Assembly: GCA_014218235.1 (NCBI GenBank)
Contig: CM024753.1
Coordinates: forward strand, 189,138,348-189,202,347
DNA from: Colocasia esculenta
Lineage: Eukaryota; Streptophyta; Magnoliopsida; Alismatales; Araceae
Direction of reading: 5' to 3'
DNA: 64,000 nucleotides
Below the pieces are notes generated by a model. That model ran no database searches. It saw only the letters and a list, made by a program, of their open reading frames with translations, and had not been told where the DNA came from. Numbering within the stretch: the first letter of the stretch is position 1; every line of letters begins with the position of its first letter. Below are positions 22,211 through 33,350 of the stretch, in pieces. The position numbers and the translations under genes were made by a program.

Positions 22211-22822
22211 ACAAGTTAATTTTTTTTGGCATATTTGATGTTGATGACTTGATGGCAGATTTGGAGATCGCATGATGAATCCAAGAACTTGTTTTTTTTT
22301 TTTTTTTAAGAAACTTGATGTCATGAGATTTGAATGTTAGTGAATGTTAAAATGTAATATATGAATATCTATGACTAGTTGTTTTGACTATTTGTTTTCA
22401 ATTTAGCTTAAACTATTGAGTAAATGCAATTGATTTTGCATTACAGATGTGGCATATTTTAAATTTGTGGTTTAAGATTTTATTGCTCTCATATGTTAAT
22501 TTATGGCCACTTCTTTTTAGGAATTTTTTATGTTTTTTAATGCCTTGACATATGCATGCTTTGATAGATTATGTTTTTTTCCTAATTTTTCCTAATTTTT
22601 TTGTCCTTATATTGTATTACAATAGTGTCTGATTTGTTTAGATTATTGTCCTCAGATTTATCCATATATTATCCGTATCCGCTCCGTATTCGATAGATAT
22701 CCGCTTAAAAAGATCCGCTCCGTATCCGACTTATATCCGGAGCAGATACGGATTATCCGGATAATGTAAACGGACGGACGTGGATTTGTCAGATCCACTC
22801 CGTTTGTAGCCCTATCATCCAT

Positions 22823-23483
22823 CAGTCCAAAAAGCTCCAAGGCAAGTTCCAAATTCACATCATGCCAAGAGCCACCAAAAAGTACCTCTTCTCCTCATAG
22901 AAAGCCTCCTCACATGAAAAGGAGAACCCAGCAAATGCATACATGCCAAGGTAAGTACCAGGTAAGAAATGCTCTCATTTGCTTTAACTGTAATAAACCT
23001 GGTCATGTTGCCAAACATTGCTGGATTAGAAATCAAAATTTCAATAAACATGCCAAATCAGTCCAATACTTTCATTGTCATAAAATTGGTCATATTTCTA
23101 GGGACTGTTGGTACAGAAATGATTTAGTTGTGCATGCTCAGAAATTCCAGTCTAATGCATATGCTTATAGACATAGGAATAAATATCATGTTCATACTGA
23201 AAATGTTCAGAAATTCCATATGTATAGGCATAGAAATGCTGCACAAAATCATTCTGTTTCTGCTTATATTAAAAATCCAAAAATTAGAAAACTTCATGAA
23301 AACATAGATGCATTGAGCAAGGGAAAAAGAAAATTTGAAACTAATTCTGCTCATAGTTCTATCAATGAAAGAAATGCATCTATACAAAAAATAAAAGCAT
23401 TTTGGATTCAGAAATCTTTGTTGCACTCTAACATTGATTTCATTGCAGGACCCAAGCAAGTGTGGGTCCCAAAACCAGCTTGA
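22823..23483 (+). pseudogene. gag of element F, zinc-knuckle part
   Basis: The clear open stretch is 22914-23483. It holds a full CCHC knuckle CFNCNKPGHVAKHC near residues 23-36 and a second, YFHCHKIGHISRDC, near residue 53 whose first cysteine is tyrosine. It ends GPKQVWVPKPA, a typical end of SIRE-like gag before protease. Corrected for the hAT, its frame differs from that of the N-terminal part, so there is at least one frameshift as well as stops. The knuckles would bind element RNA in the particle. Confidence 0.75.
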
Positions 23484-25215
23484 TCAGCAAGCTGAGGAGT
23501 CTTGCAGCCATACATTGTAAATGGATTCAAGATATTGGCTGTGCAAGGCAAGAAATGATTAGAGAACACAGGTAAAATCTTTGAAAACCAATTGAAGTCC
23601 ATTCAGGTAAAACTTCTTTATCATTTCAAATTTGAATTGCTTGAATTGAAATGAATGTTTAATTTTTATCTGAACAATAAGAAATGTGTTTCAATGGTAC
23701 TCCCAACAATGAACTCTGTGTCATTACAATTGGAATCATGTTTGTGTTATCATGCTTGCATAACTGTGCCCATGATTTTGTGTGCATATCAACTGCTTTG
23801 ACTTTTTGGTATATCAAATGATGACATGTGAAAAAACAAGTTACGCTTGTTTGGAAGCTATCATTATGCGTGAGTAAAATACTCCGCCAAGTACCAGAAG
23901 TCATGTTATCCTTAAAGCTAACTGTGTGCATAATCATGTGTGAATTGCTTGCTAGATTTTTCATTCCATGCACGTATTAAGGGGGAGTAAATTTGAAAAA
24001 GTGCAAAAATGTTCTTGAAAATGCAATGAATTTCATGCATATCTTATAGGGGAGTAAGTCAAAAGAATCTTTAGGTGAAATGTTGGAGAAATATTCTTTC
24101 ATATCTGACTTATCATCAACTCACATTCAGTTTGTTGACAAATGTTCTTGCAAATGAATTCCTCACTCTCACATTGCATTGACATTCTTGGTATATCAAA
24201 TGGTGAATTGAAGAAAGACAAGTCAGGCTTGTCTGGACTCTTTCACTATGCGTGAGTATATGTCTCCGCCAAGTATCAAGAGCCTCATATGCAATTGTTG
24301 AGGGGGAGTTTCTATTTTTCAATAAAACATTCATGTTCATTCTGCTTTCACTTCATTCCATTCCTATTCCTCCTATAATCTTCATGTTCACCTTGTGAGG
24401 GGGAGTTACATGAAAGGGGGAAGTCATTATTGCATTCCTTGATCTTACTTGTCTATTTTGAACCCCAAAATCATCAGAATTTTTGAGTCCTTGTGCTATT
24501 TTCTTATGAGAGAATTAAAATATTGAAACTAAACTCATTGTGTATTTAGTTTAATTTCAAAGATTCAGTATCATTTCAAGGTTAAGCAATCTTAATACTG
24601 AATGTCTTTAAAATGTCTTACAAAACACTTGTAGGCACATGAGTGGCTTTACTATTTAACATGTGCATGTTTAAGCTTCATTTTTACCACATGTTAAGAA
24701 TAATTTCTCTACATTCATAGTCATGACTTGTCTGGTCAAAGCAAACATATTCCTGTAAAACATCAAAAGAAAATGATGAAAATGATCAACAATCTGGAAA
24801 GATACAAACAGAGCAATGCAAATTCTTGAACCACTGAGTAACCGGACCATTTCACCTAAAAAGTGATTTCTTTCGCTGAAAAAGTGGAAATAAAAGTTTT
24901 CAACTCTGTCTAAGATAATGAAAGTTAAACCACTGAGTAATCAGGAGATCTTGCATCTAATCAATGTGATCTCATGCACTGAAAAGTGAGATTTAACTAA
25001 TTTATTCGTATATTCTTTCCTAGTTAAAAATGAAAGAAAATCAAATTGACAGGATGGAAAAGCTTAAGACCTTAATAAAGTTCATGTTTACTGAGTTTAG
25101 ACCTATTATTTTACATTGTGTTAAACTTAAAGCTCCAAAAATCCTTGTTAAATATTTCTGCTCACTCATATAGGTCACCTTATTTCACATTTGCATCATT
25201 ATTTTAACCACATTC
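23484..25215 (+). other. Non-coding interior of F in place of pol
   Basis: No protease, integrase or RT motif is seen here. Several AGGGGGAGT runs occur (23982, 24301, 24398). A roughly 95-bp motif is repeated at 23805-23905 and 24186-24282 (GGTATATCAAATG...CTATGCGTGAGTA...CTCCGCCAAGTA). A second repeat around CACTGAGTAA(C/T)C occurs near 24833 and 24932. This looks like the segment normally lying between pol and the 3' LTR, joined directly to gag. Confidence 0.6.
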
Positions 25216-25681
25216 AGATCATTATATCTTGCAATACCTTGTGTTGAGTGTGTCTTTATGATTGAACTTTGTGGCACAATACCAACAACACAATCATGTC
25301 TCTCATATGTCAATATCACTTTGTCTCATTTATTTTGATCATTTCTGACCATTCCTTTCCTACATTTCATTTCTTGATCTCCTACTATTCTTTGTTTATC
25401 TCTCTCATCTGTCCTTTTGATGCTGTCAAAAAGGGGGAGAAAAGGCATTCAAAAAAGGGGGAGAAAATGCCTTCAAAAAGGGGGAGAAAGTTCTTTAAAA
25501 GAGAAAGGTCTTTAGGGGGAGAAAGGTCTCTAAAGGGGAGAAAGTTCTTTAAAGGAGAAAGGTCTCTAGGAGGAGAAAGGTCAAAGGATGTATATGGTCA
25601 AAGGGGGAGTTTTTGTAGTCAAGGGAGTCAAGATATTGGGAGATTGTGCATATGTTTTGTCATCATCAAAAAGGAGGAGAT
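25216..25681 (+). other. Pre-3'-LTR segment and polypurine tract of F
   Basis: It contains repeated AAAGGGGGAGAAA runs and ends in AAAAAGGAGGAGATT (about 25668-25682), the plus-strand priming tract. It is nearly identical to 15252-15718. Confidence 0.75.
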
Positions 25682-27342
25682 TGTGGGGTTGAGTGTGTTT
25701 TGGTATTTCCTAAAATTGTATTTTAATGATGACCAATGAACATCACTCATACTTTGATTTTGATGATGACATATTGTGATTTTAATGATGACATATTGTG
25801 ATTTTGATGATGACATTTTGAATATGTTATACATTTTATATATATCACAATAATGCTTAAACAACATGTTTTTGATGTTTAATATCTTATATTTTAATGA
25901 TAATATATGGTACTAATAGCTTATGTGTTATATTTTCAAGATCACACACTTTTGTCATGGTGGTGTCGACACACCCCTTGGTGGTGTTGACACTGGGTCA
26001 GAATCCCTGAAGCAATTTCATGAAAATAGGGTTCACTGTGTCGACACAGTCCCAGGCAGTGTCGACACCAGTCCCAGATTCCAGAAGACCCAGTTGCCTG
26101 ACTGGGACAGTGTGTTGACATAGCCAGTGGCAGTGTCGACACTAGACCCAGTTCCCAGAAGACCAGTTTTACAGAATTGGGACAGTGTATCGACACACTC
26201 CATGGTGGTGTCGACACACTCCGGCTGAAACTCAAAAACATGAATTTCTCTAGACATGTGGCTGCTTGGGAATTAGAGGATTTGACCTAGGTTTCCGTAC
26301 CCATGCACCCCAAGGCACTTTATGGACATATGGGGCTATAAATACCCATGTTCCTTGTACCCCAAAGGCAAGAGAGCCCATACACTTCCAGAATAAGCTT
26401 TTTGGCGGCCAAAGGGGGCTTTCCAGATCTGTCTCCATCTCCAGAAGCTGCAAGCCATCCTTTCAAGAGGAAGGACGTGGGAATCAAGGGGAATCTCTAG
26501 AGAGAAGCTTGTTGTGCTATGCAAGGGAGCAGATCCAACTGAAGAGGCGCAGGAGAAGAAGGATTTCTGGCATTTCAGATGCCATCAAAGCAGAGCCTCG
26601 CCAATTGAGGATAATCTTCATCGATTTCCAACAAGGCTCCTCAATTGAAGCATCTGCAAGGCCTCTTCATCGAAGAACACTCATTCTACATCCATTTCTC
26701 ACTTCAGAGGTTGTTCTTCTTTATTTCGTCTATGAGATTTGTGCATGAAGTTCTGCACAAATTTTTGTGTACGAATTTGTCTTGAATCAGATCATTTCTA
26801 GAGGATCTGATTTCTGTTGTCTTTAATCTAGCTTGTGTTTTGAGAGCCGTCGAGCTCTGGTTTATGAGTCGTCGCACTCACGGTGTGGTTTGAGCCGTCG
26901 TGCTCAATTTGGAGTTGTCGTGCTCCGGTTGTTGTTTGAGCCATCGTGCTCAGTTTGTGAGTCGTTGAACTCAATGGTGTTTGGAGTCGTCGTGCTCCAG
27001 TGTGTGTTGTACTCAAGGTTTTGAGTAGTGTGGCCTCACTGTGTGAGGGGTGGACGTAGGAGTCACTGGAGGTGATTTCCGAACCACCTAAAAATCCTCT
27101 GTGCAATGGTTTGAATTGTGGTTTGACTTTGTATTTCGCTAGATGCATGCATAGGGATTTCGTTCACACTACTAATCGATTTGCTCACACACACTAATCA
27201 CACTTCAGATCAGTAAATTGTTTGGGTGAATTGATCTCTGATTTGAAGTGATTTTAAATTGCTTGAGCTTCCGCAGTAATTGGTGTTAGATCTATTCAAC
27301 CCCCCATTCTAGATCTGATCCATCCACCCATTCGATCCTACA
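25682..27342 (+). repeat. 3' LTR of element F
   Basis: It is 1661 bp, TGTGGGGTTGAG to GATCCTACA, nearly identical to 15719-17379. Several differences are CpG transitions that break GTGTCGACAC palindromes (for example GTGTTGACAC near 25986). E's LTR resumes immediately at TATATAGGTCGCG. Confidence 0.85.
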
Positions 27343-27698
27343 TATATAGGTCGCGTTCTCAATCGAGGGGTGTCCCTGTACAGTCCTCTCAAGGACCGCC
27401 CCAAAAATGATACATTCACATCCACACGGGGGAGGGGAGCAAGGAAAATATAAAAGAAAGCTCATAAACTATAACCACCCTCAAACCCCACAAAACATAG
27501 ATTATAATGAATCTACGCTCGATGGAATCCTCACTCACACGAGCATGATTCTCACGCCCCCCACAACCCCAAGCCACAGAGAAACTACAATCTCAGGGGG
27601 GAAGGGAGCATGCTAGGGCGAGAGGAGTCGAGGGTCCCTACCTCCAAGAGTAGAGCCGACCCGTTGGGGCCTTCACGTCGGAATGGCCACCTCCTCCT

Positions 27699-29109
27699 TG
27701 TAGACACCCCATTTTGGCCTACAAGTCGAACCACATTTCTTGTTATGTTAATGAGCCCCAAGTTGGTCATTCACCTTGAGCCCACCATTAGCCTTGCTTT
27801 GAGCCCATTAACAACCCAATTTTCGTGATATCCCGTCCATTATCTCTTAAAAGAGTCCTTGAGCCTAAAATGCCCATTATTCTCCCATTTGATTGGCCAA
27901 TACTTCAAGAATAATCAATCTTCCTTAACACAACGGGTCGTGGTGCCGCGTTAATCCTTGTCGCGCCCCCTATGGCCGTCGCGAAAGCCCATGCATATCC
28001 ATGCACGTGGCCTTTCTGTCGCGCCCCTTCTGGCCGTCGCGTTAGTCCCTGTTGCACCCCTACGACCCATCATGACAACAGGCGCATGCGCTGGCCTCCA
28101 CAACCACCTCCTATTTATCCTCTTATGGTCTTTGCATTTATCCCCAAGAAACCCCCCGACCTCCTGAGCGCATCTTGGGATTGTGGGACTCCTTGGGCAT
28201 CCTTTGGACTCTCACCCACGAGATTTAATGACATTTATCCTTTATTTGGGTAATTTATCATAAAAATGGGATTATTCTCTCTCATTTCTCTATAAAATCA
28301 AGGCCTCTCCTTCAGGAAGAGGGAAGCCCTGATTTTCATCCCGAAGGGCTGCCGAAATTTCCTTTGAGCTGGACTTAGCCCGCAGCCCTCTCTTTCCCTC
28401 TCATTTCCACCTTTTCACTTCACCAAGCTATGTCTCTTTCTTCATCCATGAGGCTTGGAAGTGGAGGAGGCGACTCTTGGAGCATCTACATCAACTGAGG
28501 ACGTCATATTGCACCAGGGAGTCGCCCCTTTGGGGCTCTTTCTTCCTCTCCCTCTCCCTTTCTTCTTTCATGCATGTTATTTCCTTCTAGTAGGTAGGAT
28601 TCATTCCACTTTTCCACCCACGTTTTCCATACACCCAAGGGGTTAAAAACCACCCCCAGGTCAGTTCCCACCATGATCTTTTTCTTCCACTTCATTTATG
28701 AATAGATTCTACACTTAATATGTTCTAACAGGGTTTGTTTGTTTGTTTCTCTTGTTTTGGCAGGTATTCAGGCAACATTCTACGAGGGGCTCTTGTTCTC
28801 TGGCTGGTCGAAGGACAGGAAGAAGGTCCACCGATCAATCTCCCGCAATGCAGAGAACGCGGCAGAGGAGGGCGACGCGATAGTATAACGTGCCCTGTTT
28901 GGGCGTCGCGACCTCAGGACCATCGCGACGGAATCACCCGTCACGATATCAGGTCAGTGCCTCGTTCTCTCATTCCTTTTCCTAGCTTAGTTAGCCTACC
29001 TCATTCTCTTATACAGAAACTATCTAGGTGGTGATCACATCCATATTTCCATACCATTAGTTTTAATATCCTGTCGCGTGTTTTGGGGTGCACATTCCCT
29101 GTGATTACA
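27699..29109. repeat. Solo LTR inserted in the 3' LTR of E
   Basis: It runs from TGTAGACACCCC to GTGATTACA, 1411 bp, flanked on both sides by CTCCT (27694-27698, 29110-29114). The partner LTR of E has the uninterrupted site CCTCCTCCTCGCTCC near 36465, which proves this is an insertion. No interior or second LTR remains, so it is an LTR left by intra-element recombination. The family is not identified; a Gypsy origin is likely. A C-rich stretch and CGTCGCG motifs occur inside (27950-28050, 28870-28950). Confidence 0.85.
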
Positions 29110-29664
29110 CTCCTCGCTCCAAGCTCCATGATCACGCCGCCTGCATGAACAGAGCGTCACCTCCACCACGAGCACCTCAAGCACTCCAAGAAACCGCCGG
29201 AGAGGAGAGAGCACGGAGGAGGAAGATGAAGGAGGAAGGAGAGGAAGGAAAAGGGGGGAAAGGAGAAAATGGGGCGCAGGCCTCGGTTTTAAACTGATGG
29301 GCCCCAAGACGCGACCGGCCGACCCGACATGACAACAAGCATGTCGCGACGGCCACCCACAACGTGACACCAAAAGCAGTTAAACCTCGAAGATCGGGAA
29401 ACAGGAACGCGACGGTTGACCAGGTCGCGTCAATGCTGTACGTACTTGACACCCGACAAGGCCGTTCGGATAGACAGAACAGCGGTCAAGTCATTCAGAA
29501 AAGCAGTCGCGACGCCTTCAAACGGTGCGACAAGAACGCGATGCCCACCCCCGTCGTGACCAGAACGCGACGGCTAGGTGTGTCACCACACAACCTTGTC
29601 GCGATGGGCTCCCCCGTCGCTACCCCGAGGACAAGACAAGGGCCCATGAGGGGCGGGTCTTACA

Positions 29665-29678
29665 TCCTGTCCCCCTTA
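29665..29678 (-). promoter_or_regulatory. Polypurine tract of element E
   Basis: On the sense strand this reads AAGGGGGACAGGA directly before the LTR start TGTAAGA. It is preceded by ATTTCGAGGACGAAATTTC (29682-29700), the palindromic Tekay/Del signature. It primes plus-strand DNA. Confidence 0.85.
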
Positions 29679-29753
29679 AGAAATTTCGTCCTCGAAATTA
29701 ATAGAAACTCAGTTTCAATAGGAAGCAACGCAAAAAGGAAAACAACGTATCGG

Positions 29754-30173
29754 TCAATCAAACAAATACGTGAACTGCTCTCTCATCTCATCCACGCGCT
29801 CCCAAGTGGCCTCGCCACCAACGCGGTTCTCCCAGACAACCTTGACCAGCGGAATCTGCTTCCTACACAACTGCTGCACTCTGTGGTCCACAACTCTGTC
29901 TGGGTACTCTGGCACTGATAAGTCTGGCGCTACCTCAAGCTGCGAGTAGTCCAACACATGCGACAGATCTGCGATGTACCTCCTGAGCTGAGAAATGTGA
30001 AAAATACTATGCACGCCTGCCAACTCTGTTGGAAGACTCAACCTGTAAGCCACCTCGTCGATCCTCTCTGTGATAGGGAAAGGCCCAATATACCTTGGAC
30101 TGAGCTTTCCCTTCCTGCCAAATCTCATAACACCCTTGGTCGGTGAAATCCGCAAGAACACAAGGTCACCCAC
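29754..30173 (-). pseudogene. Integrase C-terminal and chromodomain-like region of element E
   Basis: GRKGKLSPRYIGPFPITERI is the GPY/F module, followed by VHSIFHISQLRRY. The end, RKQIPLVKVVWENRVGGEATWERVDEM (positions about 29765-29850), matches the chromodomain-like tail of Tekay integrases, with the VKVVW strand and ATWE helix. It would direct insertion to histone-marked chromatin. Confidence 0.8.
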
Positions 30174-30242
30174 GCTGAACTGTAAAGGCCTCCTGCGGAT
30201 ATCTGCATAGCTCTTCTGTCTGCTCTGTGCTGCCTGAAGTCT

Positions 30243-31050
30243 CTACCTGACTAAACTGACTGTGTCTGCACACTGTTGCACCATCTCTGGTCCCAAAAGC
30301 TTCCTCTCACCGACCTCGAACCAGTGAAGTGGTGTCCTGCACGGCCGACCATACAAAGCCTCATATGGTGCCATTCCAATGCTCGAGTGATAACTGTTGT
30401 TATATGCAAACTCTACCATCAGAAGGTGCGACTCCCAGGTGCCACTCCAGTCCAAACAACACGCTCTCAGCATATCCTCTAAGGTCTGAATAGTCCTCTC
30501 TGACTGTCCATCTGACTGCGGGTGAAACACTGAACTCAACCTCAACTCTGTACCAAGAGCTCTATGCAAACTGTGCCAAAACCCAGAAGTGAACTTCGGA
30601 TCTCTGTCGGAGATGATCAAAATTGGGGTTCCATGCAACGGAACGACTCGGTCCACGTATAGTCTGGAAAGCCTGTCCACTGACCAAGACATCCTGACTA
30701 GAAGGAAGTGCGCTGAAATTGGTCAACCGATCCACAATCGCCCAAATGCCATCATGCCTCTGTGGAGTACGAGGTAAACCAACCACAGAGTCCATGGTGA
30801 TGTCATCCCACTTCTACTCGGGAATGGGCAATGACTGCAGCTCACCACCAGGATGCTAATGCTCAGCCTTCACTTGCTGACAGGTATGGCACTGAGTGAC
30901 AAACTCTGCCACGCCCCTCTTCATCCCTGGCCACCAGAAGAACCTCCTCATGTTTTGGTACATCTTAGTGGAACCAGGATGAACAACATACCTCGACCGG
31001 TGTGCCTCTGACAACAGTGCCTGGCGTGCATCACCAAAACATACAATCTG
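30243..31050 (-). pseudogene. Integrase of element E
   Basis: The HHCC finger is readable only after a frameshift near 31040 (HPGSTKMYQNMRRFFWWPGM, then CHTCQQVKAEH). The catalytic core follows: WAIVDRLT (the family reads W.(I/V)VDRLTK), a second shift near 30690, then ISDRDPKFTS, HPQSDGQSERTIQTLEDMLR and AYNNSYHSSIGMAPYEALYG. It has stops in the linker (for example after KAEH). It is non-functional as it stands. Confidence 0.85.
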
Positions 31051-31937
31051 CCTCTGAACCTGACCTTACTGTCCTCGTCCAGTTCGACATCTGGCATCTG
31101 TAAAATATCTGCCAACTCTGAGTCTGCCCGCTGTGCCTGCAACACCTGACGGTACACTGACAGATGAACTGATAAACTGGTCATCACTCCACGGTCCCTA
31201 CACCTCGAAGGGTAGAAAACTCCCTGGGACAAGTCCTCAAACAACCTCCACTCTTTGACCATCAATGAACTCAGGTGAACACGCCTGCTCAAAGCATCTG
31301 CCATGACGTTAGCCCTTCCTGGGTGATAGGAGAGGGTAAGGTCGTAGTCCTTCAAATACTCAATCCATCTGCGTTGCCTTAAGTTCAAATCTTTCTGAGT
31401 GAAAATATACTGTAAACTCTGATGATCGGTGAAGATCTCGAACGCCTCGTCGTACAAATAGTGCCTTCACAACTTCAGAGTGAACACCACTGCTGCCAGC
31501 TCTAAGTTGTGGGTAGGGTAGTTCTCCTCATGCTTCTTCAGCTGCCGAGAAGCATAGGCAACGACCCCACCATGCTGCATCAGCACTACACCCAAACCTA
31601 ACCTCGACGCATCGGTGTAGACCATGAAACCTCCACTACTTGACGACAAGACCAACACTGGTGCTGAAGTCAACCTCGTCTTCAACTCCTAAAAGCTCCA
31701 CTCACAGTCCTCAATCCAAACAAATATGGCCTCAAGCCAGGTCAATCTGGTCAATGGCCTTGCAATCCTGGAAAAATCCTGGATGAACCTCCTGTAATAG
31801 CCTGCCAAACCCAGAAAGCTACGAACCTCCGACACTGAAGTGGGCTGCTCCCAAGACAACACTGCCTCACCCTTGGTAGGGTCCATTGCCACACCAGAAC
31901 CTGAGATCACATGCCCGAGAAAGTGCACCTCCCTTAG
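31040..31937 (-). pseudogene. RT connection and RNase H of element E
   Basis: HFLGHVISGSGVAMDPTK and RSFLGLAGYYRRFIQDFS are the chromoviral RT thumb/connection. RNase H follows with YTDASRLGLGVVLMQ, NYPTHNLELAAVVFTLKLW-like sequence and IFTDHQSLQYIFTQKDLN. Stops lie at 31689 and 31467. LSYHPGRANVMADALSRR marks the end of RNase H. Confidence 0.85.
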
Positions 31938-32696
31938 CTAAAATTCGCATTTGTCGAACTTGGCATAAAGTTGGTGACTCCGCAACGTCTCTAGCACAAT
32001 CCTCAGATGCTCCTCGTGCTCCTCCTCAGAAGCCGAGTAGACCAAAATGTCATCTACAAAGATGACCATAAACTGATCCAGGTACTCACTGAACACCCTA
32101 TACATCAAATCCATAAAAGCTGCGGGTGTGCTCGTGAGCCCAAACGACATCATGACGAACTCAAAGTGACCGTACCTCGAACGGAAAGCTGTCATGCCAA
32201 TATCTGACTCTCTGATCCTCAACTGGTAGTAGCCCGATCTCAAGTCAATCTTCGAGAACACCTTGGCTAACTGCAACTGATCAAACAAGTCATCGATCCT
32301 TGGAAACAGATATTTGTTCTTCACTGTTACCTAGTTTAGCAGCCTATAATCGATGCACAACCTCAAACTGCCATCCTTCTTCCTCACAAACAGCACTGGT
32401 GCTCCCCACGGCGAACGACTCGGACGAATAAAACCCAGCTCAAGCAACTCCTGCAACAGGCGCTTCAGCTCGCGCAACTCAGCCGGAGCCATCCGGTAAG
32501 GTGCCTTAGACAAAGGCATCGTACCAGGCAAAAGCTCAATGGAGAACTCTACCTCCCGTTCAGGCGATAACCCAGGTAGATCCTCCGAGAAAACATCAGA
32601 GAACTCACAAACAACAGGCACATAAAAAACCGACGACCTACTAGACTCCAAAGAACAAATAGAAGCAAGATATGCCACACAACCATCGTGGATCAA
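31938..32696 (-). pseudogene. Reverse transcriptase domain of element E
   Basis: Motifs in order: FSIELLPGTMPLSKAPYRMA, ELLELGFIRPSRSPWGAPV, FVRKKDGSLRLCIDYRLLN, then a TAG at 32331, IDDLFDQLQLAKVFSKIDLR, YGHFEFVMMSFGLTSTPAAF and the catalytic FVDDILVYS. Catalytic aspartates are present, but the stop separates the fingers from the palm. Confidence 0.88.
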
Positions 32697-32867
32697 ACGA
32701 CGAGCTCTACAAAAGGAAATAAAAGGTCGATGGGTAGACCGGATACCTCGAAAGTAGAGAACAGGCGCTCCAGGTATCTCAAACTAAACGGTCTTCCACT
32801 GACAATCCACCACAGCTGAGTGAGCCTCCAACCAGTCCATGCCCAGGATGACGTCAAAGTCACAAAG

Positions 32868-33149
32868 CTACAACGCGTACAACCTGGCCGGCAACTGGTG
32901 TCCTTGGACCTCAACTGTGACGCCCTCCAGGTAATCGAAAGAACACATATAATCACTGGATGGGAGATCGACCATCACATCACACTGCCTCTCAGGGGTG
33001 TGATGAACCAAAGACTCGTAAAACTCCTCGGAAGAAAAACAAAGGGAAGCACCGGGATCAACCAAAACACGGGCAGCTCTACCAAGGATAGGCAAGGTAC
33101 CTATAACCAGGCTCGACGCCTCGGCCTGCTCCCTGGTAAGAGCCATCAC
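32868..33149 (-). pseudogene. Protease domain of element E
   Basis: The retropepsin-like stretch reads ILGRAARVLVDPGASLCFSS. The family active site is D-S/T-G; here it reads DPG, which should abolish or cripple catalysis. Downstream, VMVDLPSSDYMCSFDYLEG and VTVEVQGHQLPARLYAL match the usual chromoviral protease tail. Confidence 0.75.
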
Positions 33150-33350
33150 ACGACCACATCCACACCCACGCTACAGCGCCTGCTGGGGCTGCTGCTGCTG
33201 TGGCGGCTGCTGGTGCTGCGGGAACTGCTGTTGCTGTGGGTATGGCTGGAACTGTTGAGGTTGCTGATGCTGCTGAAACTACTGAGGTTGCAAATGATAC
33301 TGCCCCTGCTGCTGCTTCCGGGGTGCCTACTGCTAAGGAGGGAATTGGTA

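Larger units (their letters stand above)
18702..22814 (+). mobile_element. hAT transposon (Ac-like, BED-finger transposase), 4113 bp
   Basis: The element is bounded by TAGGGCTGCAAACGGA and its inverted partner (TAGGGCTACAAACGGA on the minus strand). A perfect 8-bp duplication TCATCCAT lies at 18694-18701 and 22815-22822, the expected size for hAT. It sits inside the gag of F. Both ends are filled with TATCCG/CGGATA motifs (18715-18900, 22655-22790), likely transposase-binding subterminal repeats; at the left end a 23-bp near-palindrome is formed by GGATCCGGATA and its complement. It encodes a transposase with one in-frame stop, so it is probably non-autonomous now, though its ends look competent. 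Confidence 0.93.
15252..27342 (+). mobile_element. Element F: gag-only Copia element (SIRE-like, TR-GAG type), carrying a hAT insertion
   Basis: Two LTRs of identical length (1661 bp: 15719-17379 and 25682-27342) differ at only a few percent of sites, so insertion was recent relative to E. The primer site TGGTATCAGAGC is at 17382. A polypurine tract AAAAAGGAGGAGATT precedes the 3' LTR. The interior, after removing the hAT, is about 4.2 kb. It encodes a coiled-coil gag with CCHC knuckles and no protease, integrase or RT, so movement would need a partner. Unusually, the 467 bp that precede the 3' LTR are also present upstream of the 5' LTR, and no 5-bp target duplication is visible. Confidence 0.8.
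13920..29664 (-). repeat. 3' LTR of element E, interrupted by element F and a solo LTR
   Basis: The LTR pieces are 13920-15251, 27343-27698 and 29110-29664, about 2.24 kb together, against 2281 bp for the intact partner at 34748-37028. Interruptions are F (15252-27342) and the solo LTR (27699-29109). Comparison with the partner around 36091-36125 shows roughly 20-40 bp missing at the F junction. GTCGCGAC-type motifs cluster at 15140-15240 and 29310-29640. Confidence 0.85.

Noticed and set aside
27699..29109. Reading this block as a length variant of E's own LTR
   Set aside because: Exact CTCCT duplications and TG...CA ends show it is a separate insertion.
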